NCBI GenBank assembly: GCA_031213475.1
Contig: JARUPZ010000011.1
Span: forward strand, 372,001 to 436,000
Reading direction: 5' to 3'
Source: Nereocystis luetkeana
Taxonomy: Eukaryota; Sar; Phaeophyceae; Laminariales; Laminariaceae
DNA: 64,000 nt
Shown one piece after another: positions 1 to 11,409 of the stretch. How positions within the stretch are numbered: the first letter of the stretch is position 1; each line of letters starts with the position of its first letter. Below the pieces are notes generated by a model. It saw only the letters and a program-made list of their open reading frames with translations, ran no database searches and had not been told where the DNA came from. The position numbers were made by a program, and so were the translations under genes.

Positions 1-1727
1 GGAGTCCCCTTCGGCGAGGGCTCGAGGTGACCACCACCCTCGTTGGTGGTGATACCAAGCGCAAATAATGGCAGAGTTTCGCAAGCGAAGACGGTCGTCA
101 TCGACAACGACGAAGAAGCTTTCATATCGAAATAGTGCAGAGGTGGTGCAGCATGTGCGTCCTGTCATTGCTCGTCTTGCATTGTGCCGACGTACGAGCA
201 GTGCCAGAATGCCTGGATCTCGTCCCTTATATTGAAACGGATAGAGTGCGGGAAAATGTTGTATTAGACACTGGGGTTGGGGTAGAAAGCGCGAAACCAA
301 TATAAAATCAACCCCGGCGTTCATAATGCGTTATGGAAAGGTTTGTCGGACGCAGTGGTTGGAGAACGAGAGGGATGGGGGACTGACGAGTGGTGGCATT
401 CTTCTTTGGGGTCAACGTGTTGTACTTTGGTTTTTTTGACGTTTCATGAGCTGGTGTGTTTGTGGACAGCGTTTTTATTAGTGGTCCGGCGTCTATTGCA
501 CGCAGAGCCCCCTGGAGGGCCCCCGGAGCCCCCCCCTTGAGGACCACCGGAGGTTTAAAAATGGCGATGTGTGCACGAATAAATTCCTGAAAACCAAGTA
601 ACAAAGTGCGTTTAAATGCCACCCGAACCTCGAAAACGCGTTTATCCGGATGCCTTGGGACCCGGGATATCTTGGAGAGGAAATGAGGTGATCACACTTA
701 CGTCTAGTATCGCCACACCAGAGTCAATCGAAACAACAAAGAGATACATACATATAGAAAAAATAGGTATTCGCCATTCGCCGTAGTCGGCGACGTTCCC
801 AACACCCAGTCTCTTATACCGTTCCCACGCTACGGCTCGAGTAACAGATCACCATCCATGGCAAACCTGACAATAGGACATCAGTGTGAAAAGCGGCGAA
901 TACGGGAAAGCGCCATTTAAATGTGTTTCGGCATCGGTGAATACAAAAAAGTGCCTATAAAACGAGTAAGCTTACCGCGCACAGCGAACAGAGGTGCCTA
1001 TTATTATTTTATTCTACTACAGGCGCGAGTAGAAAAAGGACCTGAAACAAAAAACGCCTCTGGCGAATTCAAAAATGGGGCTCAATTGTTTTCGGAAACC
1101 AGTGTTTGAAAACAAAACAGCGCCTGAACAAGAAAAGCCGCATCAATGTTTCGGCCTGTTTTCTAAACGTTGTGCGCCCAATATCGCGTGTTGCGCTGCG
1201 CGCAACGGGGCCTTCCGCGGCGGTGTCGCGGAAAACAGCAATTTTCACCAAACTGTTTCGCCTGTTACGCCAGCGCCAGGGCAACAGCTAATTATATATA
1301 TGGTGTGTAGCTAGGTATTCATAAATGAGACCGTAGCACACTAATAAAATCGACTAAAACTAATATGATAACGGATTGGTGATCCCCACCTCAAAATCAC
1401 CCGATCCTCCTAAATGTTATGCTACGTAAAGTATGTTGGTTTAAACGGGGATATGTTGGGACCGTCCCCACTTGTGTGTGGTTTGTCGTTTTTTTCCCAC
1501 CAGCATCCAATGAAAAACATTAAAAGCCTGACGGCAGGACAGAATACGCGAAAAACATCCCCAACTGAGCCCAAGAAAAAAAATCAAACAAACAACCCAG
1601 GAACACACCTGCCAGAAAAACAAAACTCGACCCGAAAACTCGGAAAACGTCAACAAGTAGAAAGACCACAGCCCAAAATCCAGGGAAGCGTCAAGAAACA
1701 AAATCGAGCGCAGCCGAGAAGCGAAAA
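1..1727. other. 3' flank of gypsy element, no gene seen
   Basis: I find no recognisable coding region here. The open frames are short, overlap on both strands and lack any family motif. The segment lies past the 3' end of the minus-strand gypsy element, where an LTR would be expected, but no second LTR copy was found elsewhere in the window to confirm one. A small perfect hairpin with 7 bp arms (accacca/tggtggt) lies at 30-50. Confidence 0.5.
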
Positions 1728-1799
1728 TCAGCTATCCACGGCGGCGCCTCGAGATTCGTCTACGTTACGCTGGACCCCCCGTGCAAACGCGCTAGCCAG

Positions 1800-2720
1800 G
1801 TGAATTTGCAGACACCAAGAGCCACGTACAGCTCTCGTCGAAGTCGTATAGCGCGCCGGAGAAAGAGGTAGCTTGATCGGTCCCGGGTCGTCCAGACATC
1901 GAACCAAATATACTCCATCCGTGGGCGTAGTCGCGCTGATTTTCCCGAGCCACCATAGCCCGTCGTCGCCCTTGTACCAAGAATGGGCCCCGTTGGGAAG
2001 CACGGTGTTGCAGTATCGGCGGAGCCAGTCCGCGTGCGAGACGCAGCCATAGCCGGGTGCCAGAAACCGCTCGCCGTTACTCCGAGAGAGCTCCTGTTGT
2101 GCCGCGCCGATTCTCATTCGGACGTACAGGCGGTTGGTTAGGCGGTGCTGGTTCGGGGTGCCGGTCCAGTAGCGCACATTGCGTGGCGAGAAAGCTGAAG
2201 GTCCATTTCCCGTTCCCAGGACGGACGGGATAGTCCTGTCCAGTGCGTCTCGTACATCACCGCGATGACGCCACCTCGACCTCGAACCGATTGGTGTCCG
2301 GAAACATTTTCCCCTTCTAGTCGGTGAAGAGGTGTCGAGACGTCGTCCTCAGTGACGTGGTACGGGGGAGATTTCTTGGAGAAGTTGCTGAGCACTTACT
2401 GCGTCAACACCGCTGGCAAATACTCGGCATGTCGCCACGGTCGTGGGGGTTGTCACAGGGCTTGCAGCGTTCAACTGAAACGCGCCGACGGGCATTCGCG
2501 CCGGGCGTATCGGAGGGAAGATCCAAATACAGAAGTTTTCCCCAAGGGGAGATCCGTCCGGGGTGTCCGCTGCGGAGCAGGGGCCAACTGCGAGATTTTG
2601 TAGGGGTCTGTCCAGTTGAGTGAGTGTTTGGCCTTGAGGAGCTTGGCATCCGTGTCGGGTTTTGCCCCTGGCGGATGGTGGCCGCCGTAATGTACACCCA
2701 CGCCCAGCCGCCAACGTCAA
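1800..2720 (-). pseudogene. gypsy integrase C-terminus, chromodomain and Tudor/SH3-like tail
   Basis: Downstream of the integrase core the frames carry KLLKAKHSLNWTDPYKI (2640-2700), a typical integrase C-terminal stretch. Next, around 2170-2340, comes a chromodomain-like segment, GHQSVRGRGGVIAVMYETHW followed by GLSRPSWEREMDL, which in chromoviruses tethers the integrase to modified chromatin. Beyond it (about 1830-2010) lies SWYKGDDGLWWLGKI and YLVRCLDDPGPIKLPLSPAR, a short Trp/Gly beta-rich segment that looks like a Tudor or SH3-like fold. The chromodomain call rests on position and the THW/WERE pattern. The Tudor-like call is weaker. At least three frames are used. Confidence 0.6.
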
Positions 2721-2812
2721 AATGTTGGGATCGAACGCAGAGCGTCGGCGAGGGCGGAATTGCGGCGGTTCACGCGGGCAACAGTGAGGGCGTGGTTTTC
2801 CGGAACAATATT

Positions 2813-3660
2813 TTACGCGCGCTGCTGGTGGTCCGTCGCCAAGTCGCAATAGGCTAGGTGGTCGCGGGCCCAGCTTTGGTAGCCGGTGACTCCAGCACGC
2901 TCGAAAATCGTGAGGGGGAGGCGTGGCAGCCGACTCATATGGACCTCGATGGGAGCCAAACCCGTGGCGGCACTGACCGAATTGTTGTACGTAGTTTCGA
3001 CATGAGGGAGCTGTTCGTCCCAGTTGTTCTGGAGCTCATTGACGGCCATTGCCAGCATTTGGGCCATCGTGTGGTTTACGCATTCCACACCACCGTTGCC
3101 GTTCGGGTGGTAGGAGCTGATGGCTAGTTTTCGAACCCCAAGAAGCTGATATACGGCGTGCGAAAGCTTGGGACAGACGTGGAGGCCGTTGTCCGAGAGG
3201 ATACTGCGCGGGCACCCCCAGAGAGGAATATACCGGTTGATGAGAATGTTAGCCGTGCCCTCACGGTGAACTCTGCCGCAGTGACGGCGTACATGTCGGC
3301 TCGGTGACTGAAACGATCAGTGAAAAGCAAGATCTAGGTATTTCCTCGAGGCGTCACCGGGAGGGGGCCGAAATAGTCGATGCTCACGGCGATGCCGAGC
3401 CCTTCTGGCAAGGGCAATGGGATGATGCGCCACCGGACCGCCTGCCGCGACGTTTTCCGCGCTTGGGACTTCAAGCAGTTGCGTAGCCACCACCGGGTGC
3501 AGATGCTCATTCCGATCCACCAGTAGAAACGTTCGAGCATACCTGGTACGTAGGATGCGCGCGGTTCCTAGGTGGCAGGAAGCCGTGGAATAGCAAGCCT
3601 GCATGAGCCAGGGGCGCATGATGAGCGGCACATAACTGCGAAGAGGCTCGTCATTCAATA
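2813..3660 (-). pseudogene. gypsy integrase core (frameshifted)
   Basis: Minus-strand frames across this interval together show a retroviral-type integrase, the enzyme that inserts element cDNA into the genome. Starting near 3540, FYWWIGM and RNCLK stand for the end of the HHCC zinc-binding domain, followed by IAVSIDYFGPLPVTPRG with the first catalytic Asp. A second frame at 3190-3270 gives PRSILSDNGL, with the second Asp, and the frame of 2813-3088 begins ECVNHTMAQMLAM, with the catalytic Glu, then HVETTYNNSVSAATGLAPIE. All three DD-E positions remain readable, but in at least three different frames, so the protein cannot be made. Confidence 0.8.
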
Positions 3661-4329
3661 AACAAGCCGTACGACCCACCGGGCGTTGGGTGCCTGACGC
3701 AGGGGGGGGGGACGGCTGTCGGACGAGTAGAACGATGCCCGCGTCGGTGGTGTGTGTACGGCCTTTGGTAGCGAGCTCCTGAACCTCCGAAAAAGGAGGG
3801 CGCTGGTGGGAAGGGAAACACGACCAAAAGTCGGCTGGTAAAGCTTACGGCCGGCCAAGGGCTATGTAGCGCATGACGGCGTTGCACGCGAGCTCGGCCT
3901 GTTGTTTCCGAGCCCAATCGGTGTGCGAATAGCGCGCTGCAGAATCACCGAACTAAAATTCGGCAGCTGCGCCGAGAGTGTCCTAGTCATTCGTGGGGAC
4001 GGGCGGTGCGTCAGTTAGCAGCGGAATTCGTACAAGAGGGGTTCCCACGGGCTCGGCGTGGTCGCGTTCGGACGGGATGGGTACCGTCGGGACCAACGAA
4101 GCGGCAGGAGCCGGGGTCAAAACGACTGGCGCGGTCGGTCGCAGCCGTGGGGCCCGCGGCGGGGTGATATCACGCCGGGCCGATGGTCTAGGGGCCCCGC
4201 CGGGCCCGAAGCCACAATCAACAGCAGGCGACGCGGAGCCAGCGGCGGCGGCTGTTCGTCGGCGCGTCGGAGTAGAGAGGCGACCGGAAGACGGCTAAAC
4301 GTTCGGAGGCGCCGGAGTGTCAGGCGGTG

Positions 4330-4710
4330 ATGGGGTAGACGCGGCCGGATCAGTGATCGCAGCGGAATATTCTCCCTATAAAATGCTCGTCGGGGGAGGA
4401 GCGCGCGGGGTGACAATCGTCGCTGCAGCGGGGGCTTCTGCATTGCCCTGGCCGGGAGGGGCAGGCACGGCCGGAGCAGTGCTCACGGCGGAATCTTCTC
4501 CCTGCAACGTTCTCGTCGGGGAAGGACCGGGCCGGTCGACAATCGTCGCTACAGCGGGGGCTTCTGCATTGCCCTGGCCTGAAGGCGCAGACGCGGCCGG
4601 AGCAGCGCTCACGGCGGAATCTTGTCCCTGTAAAATGCTCGTCGGGAGAGGAGCGCGCTGGGCGACAATCGTCGCTGCAGCGGGGGCTTCTGCACAGCCC
4701 TGGCCGCCCC
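4330..4710. repeat. 126 bp tandem repeat, about 3 copies
   Basis: Three successive units start at about 4380, 4506 and 4632, each beginning near a 'gctcgtcggg'-like stretch and containing 'caatcgtcgct' and 'gggggcttctgca'. A partial unit precedes them from 4330. The period of 126 is a multiple of three, so the frame is kept (42 residues per unit), which suggests expansion while the element was still coding. It lies between RNase H and integrase of the gypsy element. Confidence 0.8.
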
Positions 4711-5693
4711 CGGGGGGTACGACAAAAAAACGAAGCGAAAGCGGCGTTGACGGCGGGTGACGAAACCCTCAAGCCAGGAGGGCTATCGACGGTGGCGACG
4801 GAAGCAGAGACACGAGCGACGAATCTCCCCGAAGGAGCAGAGGGGTCGTCAATCCTCATACGTGGCCCGTGTGAGCGAAAATCGTGAAACTCCGACGAGG
4901 TGAAAGGCAGCCTACCCAAGACGGCACTTTCGATGCGGCGCACCAGCCCACCCAACCCGACACCGGGGGTCGGGGAAGAGCGAGTGCGAAGCCCGCAGGC
5001 CTGGATGAGGAAGATACCCCCGTCCTCGACGGGTGTGAGGCTGCAAGACCCACCTCGGTCGTGTTCCGTGGCCGGCTCTGGCAAGCGAGAGAGAAAATCA
5101 GCTTTGCCGTTGGCGATGCCCTTGCGGTACTCGAAGGTGTAGTCGAACGCTGTGAGGAACTCGATCCACTGCTGAACTCGCGCGTTGTGATCCCCTCCTT
5201 TGCCGATGCTCTCAAGTGCCTTGTGGTCCGAACAGAAGCGAACATTTGGCCCCGATAGGTAGCCGCGGAGTCGCTTGATAGCCCAGACAATGCTGCCCGC
5301 TTTCAGGTCCAACTGGGTCCATTGCCTCTCGGAATCGAGAGTAGCGCGGCTAATATAAGCAATGGGCCGTACCGAGCCGTCCATTTGTTCTTGTTCAAGT
5401 GCGGCACCAAAACCGTCGATGCAGGCGTCACAGTACACGCGAAAGGGGCGGGAGACGTCGGCTGCAGCGTCCCAGTCCGGGAAAACCAAACTTCGTGGGG
5501 CAGCGAGCTCGTCGAGGATCTGGCGAACGATAACTGCCATGGCCGGCGTAAAGACGTACTTAACCCCCTTCCAGAAGAGGTCAGTGAGAGGCCGGATCCT
5601 CTTAGACAGGTCGGGCAGGAATTTGCGATAATACCCCACGCCGCCCACCAATGCACGGACCTGCTTGAGGTTCTTGGGCACGGGCATTTGCAA
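4350..5693 (-). pseudogene. gypsy RT thumb plus RNase H, with repeat-rich tail
   Basis: This frame begins with the RT thumb/connection sequence (LKQVRALVGGVGYYRKFLPD) that normally follows the YxDD domain. It continues into a Ty3-type RNase H, which removes the RNA strand of the RNA-DNA hybrid: FRVYCDACIDGFGAALEQ (catalytic Asp), PIAYISRATLDSERQW, FCSDHKALESI and NGKADFLSRLP. The RNase H ends near 4990. The rest, down to 4350, is an Arg/Cys/Ser/Pro-rich tail encoded by the tandem repeat at 4330-4710; that part resembles no retroviral domain and is probably a linker or out-of-frame sequence before the integrase. A single frameshift separates this frame from the RT entry. Confidence 0.82.
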
Positions 5694-6643
5694 CGAAGCC
5701 GAACCTTTTTCCGCTTTGGGGCGTATACCCGCGGCGAAATGGAGTGGCCCAGAAAATTAGCGTCCGTGGCGCCGAGGCGAGCCTTCGACGGGGAGAGTTC
5801 GAGGTTGTGTTTGCGCAGGTGTTCGAAACGGGCTTGTATCGTCTTGACATGGGCCGTCGGATCAGAGTCGAAGACGATCACATCATCGAGGTAGGCCGCC
5901 ACCTCTGCCAGGCCTTTGATGACTTCGTTGGTCACTTTGACGAACCAGCCGGGCGAAGCACTGCTGCCTTGGGGGATGACGAGCCACTCGTAGAGTCCCG
6001 TAGGAGTGCAAAACGCCGTGAGGGGGACGGTGTCTTTGTGCGCGGTGATTTGGTGGAACGAGGAAACCAAATCGAAGAGAGAAAACACCCGTCCCTTCCC
6101 CAGGGAGTCGAGAACTTGATCCACGCGAGGAATAGCCGACTGGCTGAGGTTGCTGATCTGGTAAAGTTTCTTGTAGTTTATTGTGATCCGAACGCCTCCA
6201 GGCTTCTTCGGGATGACCACCAGCGGGCTCGAGTACGGAGAGGTCGAGTGCTGGATCAGACCTGCCGCTAGATGCTGATCCGAAGTGGCCTCCACTTCCT
6301 TGGCCAGGATGGGGTGGATGCGGTGCGGCCTGAACGTGACAGGAGCGCTTCCTTCCGGGACCGAAATCACAAAAGGCATCAACGAGCAGGAACCAAAATC
6401 AGATTTGGAGTTCGAGAAAACGTCCGGAAAATCGCAGAGAACACCCCCTAGCTGTTCGATGGCCTCAGGGGTCCAGTCCGTGCCGAGAAGGTCAAAAGCC
6501 ACCTCCCGCAGAGGCAGCGGCAAACGTGCCCAGACGCCCAGCAACGAAACGCGCTGTGCTGGGCTCAAACGCTCAAGCAGTGCAGGCGAGGGCGAGGTTG
6601 GAGCTGCGAGGGGGGAAGCTGTAACTGCCGAGACCGGAGCCAT
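5690..6643 (-). pseudogene. gypsy reverse transcriptase domain
   Basis: The first ~315 residues of a 446-codon frame starting at 6643 are a Ty3-type reverse transcriptase, which copies element RNA into cDNA in the virus-like particle. Visible motifs are the SPYSSPLVVIPKKPGG block, the FSLFDLVSSFHQI block holding the first catalytic Asp, and the AAYLDDVIVF box holding the YxDD catalytic pair, so active-site residues are retained. Homology stops near 5700 (after NFLGHSISPRVYAPKR), where a frameshift moves the thumb and RNase H into the frame of the next entry. The residues ahead of the RT (Pro/Leu/Ala-rich) may be the protease-RT linker. The Met at 6643 is simply the first Met in frame, and the true polyprotein start was probably further upstream and is lost. 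Confidence 0.85.
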
Positions 6644-6763
6644 CCTAAAGGTAGAAGGTGAACCTATCGCCTACCCAATCTAAGCCTCCTAACACTCTCC
6701 CCCCCCGGAACGGACCGGATTTTAACGGGTCGACGCGCCACCACACGTGATTCCAATTTCTGA

Positions 6764-6825
6764 GGATCCAGAAGAAGCATTTTTCAGGTTCTTGGGATCC
6801 AGAAGAAGCATTTTTCAGGTTCTTG
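6764..6825. repeat. Perfect 31 bp tandem duplication
   Basis: Units 6764-6794 and 6795-6825 are identical 31-mers starting ggatccagaagaagc. No mismatch was seen, so it is a recent local slippage or repair event compared with the decayed sequence around it. Confidence 0.9.
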
Positions 6826-6865
6826 ACATGAGGAAACTCACTTGATCATTGAAAAAGCGATTTCA

Positions 6866-6956
6866 TGGTGGACGTGAGATTTGAACTCACGACCAACAAC
6901 CCATGTTCTGCCGTCGTCGCAATTTATGAGGTCTTAGTCCGTTGGGCTAAAGGTAA
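6866..6956 (-). tRNA. tRNA-like remnant (pseudo-tRNA or tRNA-derived fragment)
   Basis: On the minus strand there is a good box A (TAGCCCAACGG) and a box B-like GTTCAAATC inside a perfect T-arm (GTGAG, 7-base loop, CTCAC), followed by GTCCACC and an A in the discriminator position. The distance between the boxes would fit a tRNA with a long variable arm. However, the 5' acceptor half expected to pair with GTCCACC is not present just upstream of box A, and no clean anticodon stem could be assigned. I therefore read it as a tRNA pseudogene, a rearranged tRNA or the head of a SINE, not a working tRNA. Confidence 0.35.
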
Positions 6957-6999
6957 AAGGTTAACCGATCACCTACCCAATTAAAGCCTCATAACACCT

Positions 7000-9900
7000 G
7001 GAGCTTCCGCGTTTTTGTTGAAGCTTTTCCCCAACATTCCGTCGCCATGTAGCGTACCATGTTTGCCCAGGTCCGAAAAAATATATTTATATGGAGACTT
7101 AAGGGGTCGCACCCGGTGCGTTATAACCAAGCAATAATTTTTCAAAATTGAATGACGTTGGAGGATTTATGTTACTTTGCGCGAACACCTGGAGGCGTTC
7201 CCAATAGGGGACAGAATTTCGCTCAAGAAAGCATAGCCGTCGTTCCGGCCCAGCTCTGCTCTCTCCCGTCTCGTCTGCCCTGCTGGTACGGACGATGTAG
7301 TGGGGTAAATCGCAAGCTGGCTTCATCCTAGGCCAGATATTCACTGAAGGATGGCTGGCACGACCGGTCAAAGCGACAAACGAGCTCAAACCGGAGAGTT
7401 GGAAGAAGTGAATGGGCCTAGAGACCGGCAGGAAGATGACCCAAAGCCTGGCAATAGAGCGTAACTTCGAACACAACGCCACACTGGAGAGGCGGAGCAG
7501 CAAGCATCTATCTCTCGTGGGAAGCGCCAGGCAGCACTCGTCTCCGGAACACAAATAATGCAGGTGACGCTGTCGGAAAGTGCTGACTGCTGTGTGCTGT
7601 TCAGGAGTAGTACGAGTATAGTTCCAACAGGTACCTACCTGGTACATGATACCTGGAACTTATCTGTCCATATATACAAAGACCGCAGAAATATCCATTT
7701 TTATGTCCAAACAATCATTATATATCTGGACAGGGTGGTTGGTGCAGAAGGTTAAACTGACCATAAAACAAGACTAGAAGACTTACTTGCTTTATGTATA
7801 CCAGGTATATGATAAGACCCCAGTGACAGGCGATGTGATACCACAGCAGCACTATACAGACAGTACAGTACGAGTAGCAACAGCACTGCTGTAGATCAGC
7901 ATGCTGCTACTGCTTCTCGTACTACTGCTGTAGTATGTACCTGGTATACATACCAGGTGTATGCATGCATAAACATTACTATGTTTACCCTTTCCTAAAA
8001 TCACTCGATCATACGCACCTGCCTCACGCTCAGCGAGTCTCCCACGATTTTTGGTCGCTTCTACGATCCTTGCTTTCTTTGCGTGCTTGCTTCTCGTGCC
8101 ACACTTTTTTTGCCGGAACAACAGTAGAAAAAAATCTCGGAAAAAGAAAAAGTCGATTTTGTTTTTTTAGCGGTTTGGGAGGCTCTCTTTCGTTTATTTT
8201 TCACCGGCTGGTTCGAATTTATTTTGCACTTACTTTCAGTTATTGCTTCCTTTTTTCTTCTTTCGTTCCGTGTGCGTGTATGTAGTCGGAGCACTGCGAA
8301 GCGGGCGAGCCCTGCGCCGTCGCGGATATCGGCGGATGCTGGCGGGTAGAGCGGGGGTTGCAAGGAGTGCGGTCGCGGTTTTCGTGGCTAGGCGTCGTGT
8401 GTACCTCGAGACACAAGGGAAGCATGAATGGGCTCTCTTTTGCCTCCATCTGAAACATTAGACTGGGTATGTACGAGTCCATAAGGGTCGTTCGGGATTG
8501 CAAGCTAACATTCAAGCGGTGCTTATTTTTACGACCACTCTGAAGTATACACAGAGACGAACGCCCGTCTGACCATCGACATCGTCGAGCAGGCGAACGA
8601 GGGTCACGGTGAGCACCGGGCTTCACGCGGGGCGGGCAACGGGGATCACTGTGACAGAGAGGGAGGAAAGCTTTACCCGGACCGAATCGGTGGCGAGGTG
8701 GCCGAGAGAGGGGCAGGCGGCGTACGAGGCTGAGAGAGAAGCTCTACTGTTCATTTTTATTTTTATTTTCTCATTATTATTTGACTGGTGCAAGGTGTTC
8801 CAGAGGCAGACAATTATTACATTAGAGGGGACGGGGATTTTTTCTCTTTCCGAATTTTTCGGTTTCATTTTGTTTTGCGGTGCTGCTGTGCTGTGCCATA
8901 CTGTGCTTTCTCGTGCGTACATACCAGGTACATATCATACAGCATATCGAAAGGAGGAAATCAGTACCCTACCTGGGGTATATACGTACGTACGTACGTA
9001 CGGCATGTGACTCTTGGCATTATCAAGCCGCCAATTTGCAACTACAACAATCATAAAAATATATGTTCAATCATCGACCGTCTGTCCGCTTCGCGTAATG
9101 CGATGTACTCTTTCTTCCAGAGCGAGTGTAGTGGGCGGCGTAGGCCGCCCGCGGAGCGAAGCGCCTTGTATATACTACTGTAGTAGGTGTAACATACCAG
9201 GATAATCCGTACTACTACTACCAGGTACTCGTACTGCTTTCGACTACCAGGTAAGTCTATAAACAGCAGTACGAGTACGACTAAACTACAGCCGTAACTG
9301 GTTAGAAAACAAGGGTGTAGACTCCACCGTGTACCAAACCAGAAGATTCCAAGTACCACGTACCAGGTATTAATATCCCCGTGTACGACGCAAAATAACA
9401 CACACCCTTGAACGAAGTAGAACCGATTTTCTCGATAACAAAGCGAGTAGAACATACGATAAATAATGCACTCTGTGGAAAGATGTCGACAAACATGCAG
9501 ATACTAGTGTATCATCAATCGGGCTGGGCACTGGCTGACTCAGTCAGTAGCGATAGTACTACTGTCGTCAAAATCACAATCAGTAGACTAGGTTGCAGCA
9601 GTATACTGGCCGGGGGTGGTCGCGGTCATCATCAACGCGAAAAACTCTCGAAGCATGTCGAAAAAAAGGCATGCACCGTTTGTTTGGCGACGATGTGGCG
9701 ATCTTATAAAATATGGGAAAATTGAAGAAAGGTGTGAGCTCCCTCTTATACCTCTTTTATTTCTCGTCCCTCTTCGCTATCTTCTTTCTTCCTGGGACGC
9801 TCTTGGTGGGTTTACGGTAATTTCGCGTGTTTCTGGGACGTACGCAAGAAAAATAAAAAAATCTACTGGTGATTATACTATTAATAATAGCCGGGTCAGT

Positions 9901-10850
9901 AGGTAGATTCCTATCGTCAGTAGTAGTAGATTGCTGCAAGTAGATTATTATGGCAAGCACGTTATCTGCAAGTAAGTGTCCAGCACTAATCATGGAAGCA
10001 TCGCTCGGCATTTGCACTCTCCCCGGTGTCGAATAACACAGTGTGGATAATTCGTCCTAGGGGCACGTGCTATTTAGAGCATAAGACGGCACACTGATGA
10101 TGATGTTGCTGTACTTCACCCACGATACCTGCAACATGCACCGACTGTATTTCCTCGAGAAGGTTGATGCTTACGTACAATGTAGGCGGTAAATGACGGT
10201 CTCGACAGGTGACGTGTGCAGTAGCACTCTCAAGAGAAGTCAATCCCTTGTAGGATTATCGCGCCTATTTCCCCCCAGTCAAAGGCAACACACAACGAAA
10301 ATACCAGGTAGCGGTTTTGGACGTACCTCGTGGAGGTCGTTTTATAGACGCATCGATCGGTGTTTGCACGCTCCTCGTTGCCAAGGGTTATGATGGGCAA
10401 ATCGTCTGAGGGGGTGTGATATCTTGTTTGCTATCATCACGCGAATCGGACAACAACGTACTACAACGGCTGCTGTTCGCGAACATTTGTCGCATCCAAC
10501 ACCTTACAACGGCAACAGCAGTGCAGCGGTACATGATATAATTTCGCCTCGAAATGGAAGTAAGAGAAGAACACATGCCAACGTAGAATATCGGCCTGCC
10601 GTGCCATCAAATCATGCTGGGGCCCCCATCCAGGTTTGTACTGGTTGACGAAATGCAACGAAATGCACAACCTTAACTCCGTTCCAAACCCAACCTGAGA
10701 CCGCCGAAAAATACTCATTGTTCCCAAGATACAAAAAACGCCATGCCCCCAATTGTGTGATTCTCCGACTGCTCGAAGAGACAGCACCGTAGTAAACTAC
10801 TACAAATAGACTCCTCCGAAGAAGTAACACAAATTTGAGTCCGCGATCGA
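7000..10850. other. Non-coding, rich in TACCAGGTA motifs
   Basis: No open frame in this stretch shows a domain, codon-like composition or family motif. It contains a dense cluster of the 9-mer TACCAGGTA/TACCTGGTA (7636, 7799, 7938, 8932, 9219, 9245, 9361, 10302), a short ACGT-repeat run at 8982-9002 and many TACTACTG-like triplet strings. One CTACTGTAG copy lies at 9175. Confidence 0.6.
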
Positions 10851-10858
10851 TCTGCGCA

Positions 10859-10860
<2 letters not shown>

Positions 10861-10906
<46 letters not shown>
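10861..10906. repeat. (AT)n microsatellite
   Basis: About 23 uninterrupted AT dinucleotides. Confidence 0.97.
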
Positions 10907-10908
<2 letters not shown>

Positions 10909-11154
10909 TAAATAAGCGTGCCCCGCTGCCCTTCGGCGTGCGCTTTTCTTCTCGACGTCGTCCGAACAGGATGTTCTGACACGCCAAAGGAAGCGCGACG
11001 GAAACAACGTCGGATATCTCCTGCCCTGGATGTATGTTCCAGTCTTGTATCCAGTACCTAGTACAATGCATCGGACAATCTCGGTGCAGTTAGTAGAGGC
11101 ACCCAGTCAGTGCCGGAGCAGGGCTTGCACAGGGACGACGATGATCTTGGTTAA

Positions 11155-11403
11155 GAACCATCCCACAGAAGAAGGGGTGCACCAGAAGTTCCTGAGCCCC
11201 TCACATTAGGAGCTCAACATCTCACCCGATACGAAACTTGGAAAAAACTCCACCCGTGCCACCCGACCGGTACTTGGATGCGCTAGTCCTGGAACAAATA
11301 TACGCTTAAAATTTCCATCCCAACTGGTAGTTCCTCGCTTAAGGAACCCAATTGGTCAGAAACCTTTGGGCCAAATAGTGCAACCTCTTACGTGGGGTGA
11401 CTC
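11155..11403 (+). mobile_element. MITE-like TIR element, copy 1 (~249 bp)
   Basis: This copy starts GAACCATCCCACAG and ends ACGTGGGGTGACTC. The ends are imperfect inverted repeats of each other (consensus GAGYCAYCCCACRGTAGGGG), and internal blocks such as GAGCCCCTCACATTAGGAGC and TTGGTCAGAAACCTTT are shared with the copies at 20641, 21719, 29399 and 45885. It has no coding capacity. It resembles a non-autonomous DNA transposon, though I could not assign a superfamily from the ends. A clear target-site duplication was not seen. Confidence 0.75.
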
Positions 11404-11409
11404 TTAACG

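Larger units (their letters stand above)
1728..6643 (-). mobile_element. Degenerate Ty3/gypsy (chromovirus-like) retrotransposon
   Basis: Read on the minus strand the order is reverse transcriptase (from 6643), RNase H, a repeat-rich linker, integrase (to about 2820), integrase C-terminal tail, chromodomain-like segment and a Tudor/SH3-like segment. This PR-RT-RH-INT-chromodomain order is that of Ty3/gypsy chromoviruses. The polyprotein is broken by several frameshifts: RT to RNase H near 5700, inside the integrase near 3540, 3330 and 3090, and in the C-terminal part near 2700, 2390 and 2180. No zinc-knuckle Gag or aspartic protease is visible upstream of the RT, and no LTR pair was found, so the copy is truncated at its 5' end as well as pseudogenised. 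Confidence 0.85.
6645..6997. repeat. 51 bp duplicated segment (6645-6695 and 6947-6997)
   Basis: Two 51 bp blocks, both beginning ctaaaggta and ending aacac, match at 44 of 51 positions in direct orientation, 302 bp apart. The left copy abuts the first Met codon of the gypsy RT frame, so the duplication involves element sequence. The pair brackets a perfect 31 bp tandem duplication and the tRNA-like segment. Confidence 0.8.

Noticed and set aside
5322-6271. Plus-strand open frames of 175-190 codons
   Set aside because: Antisense to the gypsy RT and RNase H. They lack any domain.
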